Assembly (NCBI GenBank): GCA_024699855.1
Contig: JAMPIQ010000001.1
Span: 14,198,001 to 14,262,000, forward strand
Source: Aphelenchoides besseyi
Taxonomy: Eukaryota; Nematoda; Chromadorea; Rhabditida; Aphelenchoididae
Length of the DNA: 64,000 bases
Reading direction: 5' to 3'
Made by a program: the position numbers and the translations under genes. Below are positions 42,390-54,220 of this stretch, piece by piece. Numbering within the stretch: position 1 is the first letter of the stretch; each line of letters begins with the position of its first letter. The notes beneath the pieces are model-generated. The model made no database searches, had not been told where the DNA came from, and saw nothing but the letters and a program-made list of their open reading frames with translations.

Positions 42390-43598
42390 ATGTCAGACGT
42401 TGGCAATTACGTTGAATTGAGTGCGAAAACCTGGAGTAAAGACGTTGACAGCGTTGCAGCATTACGTTTCGTCAACAGTATAGCGATCTATTTCCTGTCG
42501 CCATTCACTAATCTACTCGTCTTTTACATGATCTTATGGCACAGTCCGTCGGCAATCAAGTCCTACAAAAGCATTTTGATCGCCTCAACAAGCGTGGATT
42601 CGTTCTTGGTTGTAGCCAACGCGTCGTGTTTAGTGGTAAGCAAGATTCAACCTTTGAAGCCAACTCCTGTGCCAATTGAAGTATTTTCGAACTGAAAATG
42701 GAATCATCTTCAGTTTCATCTATGGGCCAATCATATACTTGCCGTTGTTCGGACAGTTCGTATCCTTGGCACTTCTCGTGACTTCGACTCTAGCTCAAAG
42801 CACAATTGTGCTTATGGAGTTTGTTTACCGATACTACATTATTAAACAGTAATTGATACCATCCGAATACTTCAACGTCAAGTTATTTAGCCGTGTAGCT
42901 CCTCGTCCTTCATATCTCGTTTGCATGATCTTAGTCGCCATTGGCTCTGCGTTTGGAGTCTTTGGTTTTAGTATGTTAGACTGCTGTTTGAATCGTACAA
43001 TGCAGAGTCAAGCTTATAACTTCACGGGCTCTGCGTATTCAAAGTACTTTAATGTGATTTTGTCAAATGACTTGAAGGTAACTTTTCCTCTCAATATTCA
43101 CGGTCGTCGTTCAGACGAGTAAAACAGCTTCTTGGCATTTGTTATATCGCCGGACGATACTGATCGGAAGCTTTCTGCTTTTTATTCTTATTGCTTTCTC
43201 GTCGTATCGGTTGACCAAGCAACAGGCTGCGAGATTGTCGGGAAAAGCAAAGTCAATGCTCAACGATTTTGCCCTCACCTTGTATATAAAAGTGAGCTCA
43301 CTAACCAGTTGTCTCTATTCGTTTTTAGATTACAATTCCGGCAATAACTCTGACACTTCCGCTCGCTGGGAAGTTGGTTTTTGCGCTTCTCAACATGGAG
43401 TCTTGGTTGTTGGGTGAAATGACCTCGACTATGAGTTCTTGGAGTCCTTTTCTCAACTCTCTTACCGTTCTACTGATTATCACTTGTTATCGACGTAAAC
43501 TGATCAAAGGATTCCGGAGCTCTTTCAGAGTTTTCGGCAATCAATCAACCTCCGTACAAGTGATAAGCAGCGCTTTTAGTCGAACTGCTCACGCCTAA
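42390..43598 (+). CDS. serpentine (7TM) chemoreceptor, copy B2
   Basis: Same structure as 10741-11949, including the 42-nt intron that removes a TAA and the unresolved exon 1 to exon 2 junction. One visible coding change, SFLLSILIA to SFLLFILIA, lies in a membrane helix. Confidence 0.6.
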
Positions 43599-43744
43599 AT
43601 TCGACTGTTCTCTTGGTCGTATTCCTAAACCAAACCGCATCTCTTGTAAAATTAACGATTCCAACAAAATCTGCATCTTCGACCATTCGATTATTCGGAC
43701 GTCAATCGAAAACCAGAACGGTCGACAGAGTTCTTGGTGTTGGA

Positions 43745-44887
43745 ATGTCGTCCGTTTACCAGAAGCCGCATCCTGTTGTTGGTAAAAGTCATCCGGCAGC
43801 TTCGACCAAGAACAGCACTACGATCAAGAAACCACCGGAGCCCAGGAAGAAACCAAAACGCAGCGGATGGCTCGCGTGTTGCAAGAAATCGCAGAAAACG
43901 AGCAGCAAAAAGAACCGTCAGTTTCCTCACTTCGGTCACTCACGAATCGTCTTGTTTCAGATGTTAGAGGACGTTCTACAACTCGATCTTCGGCTTCAAG
44001 AACTCCAAATCGTCGTTCATCTCTTCTGTCACCAAAGCCGGTCGACAAACGTCCGTTGGTCACGTGTACGCCGATTTATGTCCCAAAATTGTCTCCATCT
44101 ATTGGTGCGGTTCGAGCAGCTCCAATCGCGTCGTTCAAACCGACTCCAGCGGCACCAGTGAAAAAGAAACAACCATTGGACAAGGTGGGACCCCTACTGA
44201 ACGAGTTGTCTTAACTCGCGGATTACAGAAAAGCGACGTTGCATGCAGTCACACCGAGAGTACGATCACAGTCGCCACCGTTGACTTGAAGGGCAAAAAG
44301 AAGGCGTTGGAGGAGGATCTGACGCTTCGCACCTTCATTCGAAACAACCAAATCAAACGCTTTTTCTCGTACACGGTCTCGGGTCCACGTCAACCGACAA
44401 AGAAGAAAGTGAAACGAACCAAAAGCATCTCGAAACTGTCGAGTGTTGGATTCGAAACTCCGAACGCAATACGTGAGCTGTCGCTTACGAGCTCGAAGAT
44501 CTCGACTTTCTGTTCCTGCTATCATCCAGCTCCAGTGTCGATCCGCCATAGCACGTGCAGTTGTTCGAACCAAACCGGCGGTGAAGTGGAAAAGAGCGCA
44601 ACGACGTCGAAGCTCACGGAACAGATCAAACGAGAAATCCGCAACAATCCGGTGGTCCAAGAGAAGTTGGAGCGTACCGAAGGAGCGCTTCGTAAGGCTC
44701 AAGAAGCGATCTACAAGTTGAATGTAAGTTCTCACACAGGTCCTTACTTCCTGTTCTTCGGTTTCAGTTGTTGGCTGGAAAGAACCTGTTGCCGGACATT
44801 CCGAACTTTGATGCCGAGAGCGCGATGATTCTCAACGAAATGGACGGTTTGATGGAACGTCTACAACAATTGAGCAGCAAAAGTTGA
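43745..44887 (+). CDS. basic Ser/Pro-rich protein with C-terminal coiled coil, copy B2
   Basis: Four exons at 43745-43916, 43961-44184, 44229-44723 and 44768-44887, 336 residues. I see no difference from the copy at 12096-13238. Family not recognised. Both copies keep all splice sites and an open frame, so both could be expressed if both exist in the genome. Confidence 0.62.
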
Positions 44888-45004
44888 ACTCTTTTTGTTG
44901 TGCTCTCATCAGAATCCAAATAAAATGCTTATGAATTGATCTCGCTTGGAATTCTTGTTTGACAGAAATTGTCACTCGAACGGACTGTGTTGAGTTCTGG
45001 CAAA

Positions 45005-46366
45005 ATGAGTCACGCGCAAATATTTGGGCTGCTTTTGGCATCCATTCACAACACTCGTTTACATTGTCTGGATTCTACACTAATGGCCTCTCAACCGAAG
45101 AAACGGAGGACAGAACTGGGCAGAGGTCCACGGCTAAGCAACACGAGCCGATTGCTTCTACTGTATCACTTGTCAGGAAGCCGCAACTATGTTGATGAGA
45201 CGGACGAAATCGTGGATCCGGAGTTTTTGCGAATCCTCGCTTTGTGTGTGTTGTTGACCAGCCAAGAGTCCTTGAACGCTTTCTTCAACTCACAACCGCA
45301 AAGGCCTACCATCTACTTTGGATCCGACAACTCGTACCAGCTGCGAAAAGACTTTGGCGTCCAGATCAGATTCTTCGTGGAGTACGAACACCTAGTCGTC
45401 CTATTGTCCTTGGCTAGAAATCTAACTAAACTGAAAATCGAGCTAAGACGTCTGTGGTTGACTCGTGACTTCATTCCTGAATGGGTGGAAATCACCAGAC
45501 ATATCAACAGTAAGTTTGTGCGATTCCACTAGTTACCGTTTTTGTAGAAGCTCCACATTTGACAGACGTCGAACTTGTTTCCATGTTTGTTAGATCTCAT
45601 TGTTCGCAGTTTGTTTTGGACATGTTGCCGAATAAGATTACACGCGTTCACTGCAATGACGGCTGTCTAGCACTTCAGCTGTCAAAGCGACAAACTTTGT
45701 TAAGCGAACTGTTAATCGAAGCACAATATAACTATATAACACGTAAGTTTCTGTCCGCAGTTGATGACCGTCGTCATGTTGTTCAGATTTTGCTCCATTT
45801 TTCCGAGTTAAAACTCGCAAAATCAAGTTTTCAAACAAACACAATTTGAATTTGGCTATGTTGGACGATTGTGGCCCGTAAGTTGGTTCGATCCCCTCGT
45901 TGATCGACTTCATTCCTAGATTGGAGCCTAATGAAACTATCGAGGAAGTGACTGTTTACCTTCCACCCAACACCTTCGATTCGCTGGAAGATTTGTGCGA
46001 GGACAGTGCATTTATTTTATGTGCTAGAGGACTGAGAGATATGCGCAAAATCAACGATCATTTCGTCTTGCATCTCTACTGTAGACTGTATGTTATTCGA
46101 TCTGTGAGTTTATCTGGACTGCTTTCTTTGCAAACACAAATTGCAGACATTCGAATCCCTGATCGCTGGAATTCGTGATATTCTTGTCACGCTCAAAGTC
46201 TTCATCACGACTGCAAAAGAATTGGGATATGGTCTACAAAAAGATGGCAACTTACGTGAGGACTTTAACCTCTACTTGAACATTCTCGTCCCTTCGGTTT
46301 GTCCAATTAGCTCCTGTTCACGTTCAAGTTTCTTTTCAGCAATTCATCCATAGGTTTCTCCAGTGA
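45005..46366 (+). pseudogene. unrecognised 430-aa protein, copy B2, 3' frameshift
   Basis: Exons 1-5 correspond to those at 13356-14644. Exon 1 here reads EFLRILALCVLLTSQ, which looks more natural than copy 1. Exon 6 has one extra T (AGGTTTCTCC against AGGTTCTCC at about 46355), so the frame ends after HRFLQ at 46366, losing about 50 residues. A second extra T occurs in the run near 46468. Each copy is thus better than the other at one end, which is what random base-calling errors would produce. Confidence 0.55.
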
Positions 46367-46908
46367 AGTGCTCAAGAGGGAGTTTGGTTTCACTCTGATT
46401 GACGAGAAAAAAGAGAATGGTGTTAAAAAATGCTGTCATGATGTTCATTCAGTTTCCATTCGAGTATTTTTTGATCCCCGATACCACTCAATTACAGTTC
46501 TTCACATGTTGAACGCTATTGTTTTGTTGTTAATAAATGCTTTGTAAAAATAAATGATATTAAGCTGCTGACTTGTTTCAACTCTATCGGATAGAATTCA
46601 AACGTCAACGCGGTTCTGTTTGTCGTGATTATCTGTAAAACGGGAATTCCAAGACTGATGTCAATTTCCGTCGCGCTCGTCGCAAAAAGTGAACGGCAAG
46701 TAGCAGTTGTCGTTGCGATATTGTAAAGCCAAATTAGAGGCCTCAACCTCCAATCTGGTTTGGGAATCCTCGAAGACCCTCCAAGTGAACTTGACAGTGC
46801 AATCGACATGAACAACGCCGAACCCCAATTACCGAGTCGAACACCAGTCTTAGCCGCCAAGCGGCTTTTTCTAAAAGTTTATTTCGGACGGTAGAGCAAA
46901 AAAGACGA
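46367..46908. other. convergent 3' spacer, copy 2
   Basis: It contains the lost last exon of the 430-aa gene and the shared polyadenylation region corresponding to 14859-15254. Confidence 0.45.
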
Positions 46909-47991
46909 TCAAACGAGGAGTGGAAGCACCGACATATGTTCCTTCTCAGCGCGATTCTTTTGATTGAACAACTTCTTCGGTTCTTTCTCATTACGTGGAG
47001 CCTGGAAGGAGCCAATCGAACTGCTGTTATTGGAAGCAGCAAACCTGCGCAGTCACAAAGATCAACTTGTCAGCCTTGGCCTTTCCTCCTTCAACGCGAC
47101 AGACGTCCACACGCAAAGTCGAATTCGGTTCGATGAACCCGTAGACCGGATTGACTTTGTACCCGAAACTCGATGATAAGACGGAAAAACAGCCGTTGAA
47201 CTCACAATTTGTTGTCCGAGCACTTGACTTTCACTGCTTGACGATCTGCGCTCGGATTGTGAATGACGCAGTGAAGAAGTCCGCCTTCAGTTGGAAAACG
47301 AAGTTGTTCCGGTTGCATGTGCAGATCAGTGCCTTCGCCTGAAAACAACCACCTAGATGTTCCGATTTGATTGAAGTCACCTTTTTGTTCGTCAGCCTCA
47401 CGATGATCCGATGCCGGTTGAGTTGCTTGGACCTTCAAACTCGACTGAAAAAGCGCATCACAACACTCATGATCACTCAGTTACCTCATCTTTCTCACGC
47501 GCCAATGGAAGTTGAGCGGAATCACGAGTCGACTTACGGCGTGGTGGTTGAATCCGGGCAGCGTCAGAAACCGGACGAGCAGTGACCGTGGATTGTTTCG
47601 AGCTTTTGGCCGATCCATCGACTGGTTGAGCATTTGCGACCTTGACAGCGACCTTCGGAACTGGTTCTCGGCGACTGCTTTTCGATTTCTTGGTCGAAGA
47701 GACAAGCGGTTGAGCACGCACTGACTTCTGTAAAAGAAAGCATTCAAAATCATAATCTCTAATCACCTTCAAACTGCGAGCAGACTTCTTCGAACCCTTA
47801 GTAGACTTCTTCGAGCTCTTGGCCGACTTTCCACCCTTGCTCAACTTCTTCGATTTGACCGAACGTTTCGACTTCTTGGACAACGCGCCGCGTTTGGCAT
47901 CACTTTTCTTCGAAGCGCATTGGACAAGCGCAGCGGTCGTGAATCCGACGATCGCCGTCCCCAAAAGCTGAACAACTTCGAGATCGAACAT
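46909..47991 (-). CDS. MSP-domain protein with N-terminal membrane segment, copy B2
   Basis: Exons correspond one to one with 15255-16337 (start 47991, TGA at 46909-46911), 307 residues with the same membrane anchor, Lys/Ser repeats and MSP fold. No frame damage seen. A one-base deletion in the upstream G run (about 48025) lies outside the coding region if translation starts at MFDLEVV. Confidence 0.8.
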
Positions 47992-48320
47992 TGCGAGCGA
48001 GAGAAAAGAGCGACTGATTGTTGGACGAGATTCCGACCCAAGTGACCGAACTTTGTGGAAACAGTAGTAATCCGCATTCGAAATTTGCATGTTCGGACTT
48101 CTGATATGCAAACTCAGAAGTCCTGCATCAAGAAGATGTCCTTCGATATGGTTTCCTACGAATTTTCAGACGGTGATCAGCGTTCATCGTCACATACACA
48201 GTTGACAAGTTCAAATGCTTCGGAATGAAAGAACCTCATTCGTTAATCCTTGCAGTCTGAATAGTGATGATTGATAGAAAACAAATCAAGAACTGAAGCT
48301 GATCGTTTGAGAAAAACTGA
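47992..48320. other. upstream spacer of the MSP gene, copy 2
   Basis: Matches 16338-16667. No gene. Confidence 0.45.
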
Positions 48321-48925
48321 TGGGCAGAAAAGATGGTTCTAGCTCACTGTAACTCTCAAGCGACCACTCTTCTTCGTATTCATAGACAACTGCAAAGAGA
48401 GAGAGCGAGTGACGGTCAAACTTTGCTCCTGGACCGCCGCCTTCCCATCACTTTAATTGCACCACCGAACCCTCTTCTTTTCGCAGTCACTCGTCATTTC
48501 TGTCTATTTGACCTACTCTTAAGGTTAGTGGGATGATCTCAGCCCTCAAGTGGCAGAGATCTCGAAATTTTGGATTGTTCCGCTCATTCCAGTGGAACTC
48601 ATAAACAGTTGGAATAGTATCAGAGAACACGCCGATCAGAGTGTTCTGTACTTTTTATCGAACCATACAACTGAACAGTCAGATCGCTGAACGCCAATGA
48701 ACACTCTTACTGTTATCAATTCGATATGCAACAGGACTGTGATTTAAAGTTCAACAAAGTCAGACGCTGGAACGATCAATTGAACAAGATAAACAGGATT
48801 TGAATGTCAATCGGTTGAACACTCAGCTTTTGTGAAAAACACAAGTTGATCACTTCGCACGTTCCAATCCACTATAAAAGCGGCAGTTGAAGGACAGTCA
48901 ATCATCATCAGTTCTTTCCGCTGAA

Positions 48926-49636
48926 ATGTCTCGTACTTCAATCGCCGTCTTCTTTTGTCTTCTCATCATCTCGACTCAGGCCTCTCCAGTGGCCAACGGT
49001 CAGGGATCTCCACTGCTCGGCAATCTTGTCGGAAACGTGCTGGGAACCGTCGATGGAGTGGTCGGAAATGCTCAACCAGTGGTTGGCGAAGTCACTGGTC
49101 TGTTGGGCGGCTGCAAACAACCCGGAACGTTGACCAAGATCGTCAAACTGCTCAACTTGCCCGGAGCCGTCGATCCCGCCCAATTCGTCCAATTGCTCTC
49201 CATCTTGACTCAATTGGATTCGATTCTCACTCAAATCACCTGCACTGTCGACTCGTTGTTGCCGTTGGAAGGTGGCAGTGGATCGGGCAGTGGTCTTGAT
49301 GGATTGTTGGAGGAGTTGAGAAATATTCTGAACATCCCATCGAACGTCGACTTGGTTCCCTTCCTTAAAGCACTGTTGGCGGCCGTCGAGAAGCTTTTGG
49401 ATCAATTGCTCGGAGATGTCAGCGGATTGTTGGAGCAACTCTTGGGCGATGTCACCGGCTTGGTCGGTGGAGTGGTCGACATCTTGAATCCCGTCTTGAA
49501 CAATCTCACCGGACTGTTGGGAATCCCGGAGGGTGTGTTGCCGTTGGATTTCGTCCAACAACTGATCCCTCAATTGCAAAAGGTTCTCGACCAACTTCTC
49601 GGTCAATTGGGATCGGGATTGCCGGTCGGATTGTAA
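48926..49636 (+). CDS. Leu/Gly-rich amphipathic secreted protein, copy A3
   Basis: Full-length, 236 residues, same sequence as copy A1, with TATAAAAG at 48873-48880. The upstream region differs from A2 by two extra A near 48836. With A1 this is one of two intact copies in the window; A2 is frameshifted and the copy at 41415 is truncated. Confidence 0.75.
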   Translation: MSRTSIAVFFCLLIISTQASPVANGQGSPLLGNLVGNVLGTVDGVVGNAQPVVGEVTGLLGGCKQPGTLTKIVKLLNLPGAVDPAQFVQLLSILTQLDSILTQITCTVDSLLPLEGGSGSGSGLDGLLEELRNILNIPSNVDLVPFLKALLAAVEKLLDQLLGDVSGLLEQLLGDVTGLVGGVVDILNPVLNNLTGLLGIPEGVLPLDFVQQLIPQLQKVLDQLLGQLGSGLPVGL

Positions 49637-49704
49637 TCTCTCCACTTTCTTAGTATCAATAAACAGGCATATTAATTCACAGTGTTTATTGACCGACTGC
49701 ACAA

Positions 49705-50560
49705 TCACTTCTTTTGCCATTGAACGAAAGGACGAACGCACGGTAACCAAACCGGAAAGTCTTCGATCTCCCCAGTGAAGTTGTTGAGATATGGATACGT
49801 CTAAAGCAATCGAATTAGATGGAGAAGAGAAACAGACCTTGTAGAACTTGATCAGCTTTTCAAGTGATCCGAATTTGTTCGAACGAGGATCTCCGTAGTC
49901 AACCCGATACTTGGTTTCGTTTTTCGCGTTCGTCGAATTCTCAATCGGGAAGCAGAAGAACTAAAACAAAAGCATTAGCCGCAGAGTTGCGGTTACCTCT
50001 CCACTGTTCGAACGATAAGCGACTGTGAGTGTCAGTTTGAAGGCAACGACCTTCGGGTTCTTCGGCAAACAGTAGAAGAGTCGAAACGAACTTTGCGGAA
50101 CGAATTCGAAGACATCGAATGCACGATGAGCTCCCAAAAAGCGCTCGGCCAACTCGTCGATTTGTTCCGATTGAGACCACTTGTAATGGGACGGCAACGG
50201 CGAACAAGGTTGTGGACGATCGACCGCACTTTCAGACTCTGATGAGATGTCCGATGGTGTCGGCGGAGTTGGAGAATGCAATTCGGGAGTCATGTTCAAA
50301 GCCATCGACGGCAGTTGTTGGGTCGACTGGACACCGGAAACAAACGATGGTGGAGGTGCAACGAGCGAATTGTCGGAACGAACTTTGACATTTGTTTCCG
50401 TCGAACTTGCAAACGATGAGAGGCTCTGAGGAACATGACGATTAGTTGGATGTTCATTTTTTCTCACCGGTTTCTCTCCCGTTAACTCGCTTTCGAACAC
50501 GTCAGTGCTCATTTGACTGTCACTCGATTGACCCAACTGCTCGTATGTCGATCTAAACAT
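49705..50560 (-). CDS. SH2-like domain protein, copy C2
   Basis: Four exons matching 18052-18906, 246 residues. The intron after SNSGE is one T longer (TTTTAG rather than TTTAG end), without effect on the protein. The SH2 assignment rests on the same FGSLEKLIKFY pattern and carries the same doubt about phosphotyrosine binding. Confidence 0.6.
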
Positions 50561-50715
50561 CGTGATTGAGATCTGTGACTTCAACTCACTTGTTCATTTC
50601 AGACCCGATAGAAACAACCAACTTCCTCTGACCAACGAAATGAATCGAATGGGAGTTCATTTTAAGGCTTTTGAATGACTCCAATGGGTTCAAAAAGTAA
50701 CGGCTAATTTGAGTT

Positions 50716-51638
50716 ATTTATGGGAATTTCGTTTTTTGACAATGGTTTCCATGTAATCAAGTTCAAGTAAGTGTAGTTCGGAAGAACAGAGTGCTTGCGA
50801 CCAGAATACTCGAAACCAACAACCACCGAGACTATTAGTCAACTGTCAATCCATACTTTTGTCGAGAACAAGCATAGAAACAAGCTTTCGAATCGTCTAT
50901 TCTTCAATTCGCTAACTGATCTCGGTTCTTAATCAACACTCCCTATTCGAACAGATGCATAATGAAGATTCTTATGTTGAAGAACCCCAATTCCAACGTT
51001 CTCATTCTCTAGCTTCCAAATATTAACCGATATTTGATGATGTGTTTACTCATAAGACAACAACTAATCGAAAGCACTCATTTAAGATGATTGCGAAAAA
51101 CAACAAACGATCATTTAGGATGTTAAAAAAAGTACAGGTTAAAGAGAATACTCACTCCACGGTCAGAACGGAAAACTGGTTGGTATCTCACTCAAAAAGT
51201 GGAATCAGTAATTGGTGTTTGTTGGATTATGAACTTGAGCAACAGCGACGGTCAAATGGCTGAAAGTACTCGCTTTGTTTCCGCTGAACTTTGTTCACTT
51301 GCTTGTCATCTTGTTTTGAAGAATTATGAACCATCAAACGGTTCTCGACGCCCATCATTTGCTTGATACGACCATCCACTGTAAACGCGTTCTTCGTTAA
51401 GTCCAATATTGTAGCGTTGAAGACATGAACAGTATTCTGCTTTTGTCGCAACCATAAGCATTCAAAACTGTGCCCTGAGCAGACAGTCAAAGTGCATAAA
51501 TAGAGAATCTGGTAACAAGCACTCGCGGACAAGCGAATACAAGAAACATGAACGATGATTGAGCTCATGGCAATTCATTTCAATTACGAGTCAAACGAAC
51601 GAAATGTCTCAAGGTGCTTGTCCTGTTCATTGCGTAGT
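50716..51638. other. single-copy linker between duplication copy 2 and unit D copy 2
   Basis: No confident gene. A minus-strand frame at 51227-51568 begins MSSIIVHVSCIRLSASACYQ and has several cysteines, so a small secreted Cys-containing protein is conceivable, but no splice or family evidence supports it. Confidence 0.35.
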
Positions 51639-52499
51639 TGCAGTAGTGATGTCGTTTAGTTTACGATATCTGACAGATTCTTCATAATAACTGTGAGTGT
51701 TGATACAAGTGGATTTTGTGTAATGGATTTGGGAGATGGCATTGTCTACAATCAGTACTATTCCTTTCAGTTTCGTGAATACTTGTTGATCTCGGAGAGG
51801 TAGTTGTAGACTGGAGGTCGTTTGAATGTCTGTTGAGAGGAAACAGAAAGTCTCTGCTGGATGTCGTTTAACTCGCTCTTCTTCGCACTCGAAGATTGTT
51901 GATTGACGAAGGAGTTCGGTGTTTTGGGAGCTGCAGAAATGAGCATCGAGTGGCGTTGTTGGTTGTCAATGAGTATTCATTGTTGAGATTCGATCCGAAA
52001 TGGCTCTCATGTATTCGACGAATATTGTCAAGAAGAATGAAGACGTCTGGTAATTGTTGTTGTAATTTCTAATTACTTGTCCAGAGCTTCACAGGGAACG
52101 CAAATCAATGCGTTGGTACTACAGGAATTGAATGACAGAAGATGAGTGAATGAGGTGTCTGATTCCACTCATTTCTTGAAATCATTTTGTCTTAAAATAA
52201 CAATAAATAAAGGATGTTGAGGAAAACTAACCATTACAATCTCATCCACTTGGTTCGAGGAAACAGTTTGGTGAACTCGAAGTCAGACAACTAACTGACA
52301 GCGTATTTCCAGGAACGTTCATTCGGATCAAATGACTGAACATGATTGGTAGACAGAAGATTATTGGAATGAATGCAGGTGTTCAAACAAGCAACCGCAA
52401 GGATTAGAATAATAGGCGTTCGGTTTCGACCAATTGTTCTCGGAGTTCAACTCACTAAATACACAAATCCGAAGGTTGAAACTTCCGTCTAATGTTCGG

Positions 52500-52507
52500 T
52501 ATTTAAG
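52500..52507 (+). promoter_or_regulatory. TATA box of BSP-like gene copy 2
   Basis: TATTTAAG, 53 bp upstream of the ATG at 52560, identical to copy 1. Confidence 0.55.
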
Positions 52508-52559
52508 AGCCGTCCGATCTACAATCAAACCATCAACTCTCATTCCGATCGGTTTGAAG

Positions 52560-53813
52560 ATGCACAACTCGCTTGTATTCCTTCTGTTCTCGGCAATCAT
52601 CCACTTGGGCAGCTCTCAACTCGTCTACCAATCCGGAGACTATCAACTGGTCTACACGGACAAGAACTCCGGAGTCCCGAAAGATCTTCAAGACCGTTTG
52701 ATTCAGGTCTATTTTAACGCTTATCCCAAAATGGTTCAATTCTTCAACACGAATGCTCCCAAACGAGTGCCTCTTGTTTTGGATCCTGCAGCAGGAACAA
52801 GCAGCAGTAACGGTGGAATAACTCTTGATGCCAACTACATCAAGAACAACCCCAAAGACGTCGATCTACTCACTTTCGTTCTCACTTATGTTGTTCAAGC
52901 ATACCAAGGAAACACTCCCAACTGGTTTGTTCAAGGAATCGCCGCGTTTTCTCGTAACAAATTTGGAGTTGCCAATGCGGATGCCGGCTGGTCGCTTCAA
53001 TATCCACAAGACAACCAAAACTACGACAGTTCCTACTTGGTTACCGGCGGCTTCTTGGATTGGTTGGAGAAACAATATCCCGGCTCCGTTCAAAAGTTCG
53101 ACTCTGTTCTTCGTAGTGGCAAATACGACAACAACAACACGTGGAAACAGATCACCGGCAAGACTGTTGAAGAGCAATGGGCCGTCTACAAAGCCATTCC
53201 GAAACCAACCACCGTCGTCTATCAGTCCGGAGACTATCAATTGGTTGTCTATGACAAGGTTTCTGGAGTACCGAAAGACACCATCGACCGATTGATCATG
53301 ACGTTCTTCACCGTCTATCCAAAGCTTGTTCAGGAGTACAATTCGAATGCTCTCAAACGCGTTGGATTGAACATCGATCCCGATTACAATGGAGTTGCAT
53401 TTGCGGCTAATGGTGCAATCAACATTTCAGCTACTTATTTCAAGAACAATCCAAAAGACGTTGATGTCATGACTCACGAAGGAATGCACATCGTTCAAGC
53501 CTACGGTTCAAATGCTCCCGGATGGATGACCGAGGGAATCGCCGATTTCGCTCGGAACAAGTTCGGAGTTGCAAATGCAGATGTTGGATGGAAATTGACG
53601 CCGCCAACGAGCTCCGACAACTACGACAAGGGATACGTAGTGACTGCCGCCTTCTTGGTTTGGGTCGAGAAGCAACGTCCCGGAGCCGTCAAACAGTTCG
53701 ATTCGATTCTCCGCAGCGGCAACTACGCCAACAACGACACCTGGAAGCAGATCACCGGTCAAACCGTCGAACAGCAATGGTCCGCTTACAAGGCGAGCTC
53801 CAGCAGTGGATGA
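52560..53813 (+). CDS. two-domain basic-secretory-protein-like putative metallopeptidase, intact copy
   Basis: A single exon of 417 residues. Signal peptide MHNSLVFLLFSAIIHLGSS, then two tandem BSP domains of about 195 residues, each opening YQSGDYQL and closing KQITG-TVE-QW-YKA. Domain 2 has the zinc motif HEGMH with a downstream Glu in WMTEGIADF, so it may be an active secreted metallopeptidase. Domain 1 has FVLTY at that site and WFVQGIAAF downstream, so it is catalytically dead. BSP proteins are known mainly from plants (PR-17), fungi and bacteria. The absence of introns among intron-rich neighbours fits acquisition by transfer or retrocopy, which is inference. Starting at the ATG 126 nt upstream would bury the signal peptide. 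AATAAA is near 53846. Confidence 0.82.
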   Translation: MHNSLVFLLFSAIIHLGSSQLVYQSGDYQLVYTDKNSGVPKDLQDRLIQVYFNAYPKMVQFFNTNAPKRVPLVLDPAAGTSSSNGGITLDANYIKNNPKDVDLLTFVLTYVVQAYQGNTPNWFVQGIAAFSRNKFGVANADAGWSLQYPQDNQNYDSSYLVTGGFLDWLEKQYPGSVQKFDSVLRSGKYDNNNTWKQITGKTVEEQWAVYKAIPKPTTVVYQSGDYQLVVYDKVSGVPKDTIDRLIMTFFTVYPKLVQEYNSNALKRVGLNIDPDYNGVAFAANGAINISATYFKNNPKDVDVMTHEGMHIVQAYGSNAPGWMTEGIADFARNKFGVANADVGWKLTPPTSSDNYDKGYVVTAAFLVWVEKQRPGAVKQFDSILRSGNYANNDTWKQITGQTVEQQWSAYKASSSSG

Positions 53814-54220
53814 ATACAAATTGTGATGTACATAACTACCGCTCGAATAAAGTTGTACATTGTTGATTGTTCTGAGATTGGCACTAAGACCTTAATTGAA
53901 ATATTCGCATCTTGAACTCAAAACTACATGGTGAATGTTAATAATCTTGAGTTACATCCATAGGTGCATGAGAAGTGATTAAGTTTTGTTCTTATTCGTC
54001 TCCGTAGTGATAAGAAGCAAAGTGAAATTGCGAGATTCTTTAACCGAAAACTCCACAATACCAACTCGACTTTAGCAAACTGAACTTCAAAGAACAAAAT
54101 CAACTCGTTGTTTTAAACTGTTGATACAAGAGAAGAACAATTCAATTTATTGACAGCTTTCAAGAGAGACAACAATTTCTTGTATAACAAACCAGATAAC
54201 CATAGAACCAAAGTGAACGT

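Larger units (their letters stand above)
41415..50715. repeat. 9.3-kb segmental duplication, copy 2
   Basis: Direct copy of 9766-19060. The coordinate offset is 31649 at the left end and drifts to about 31655 through small indels, nearly all in homopolymers or short repeats. A few substitutions exist, for example C to T near 43182 (Ser to Phe in a receptor helix). Confidence 0.93.
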
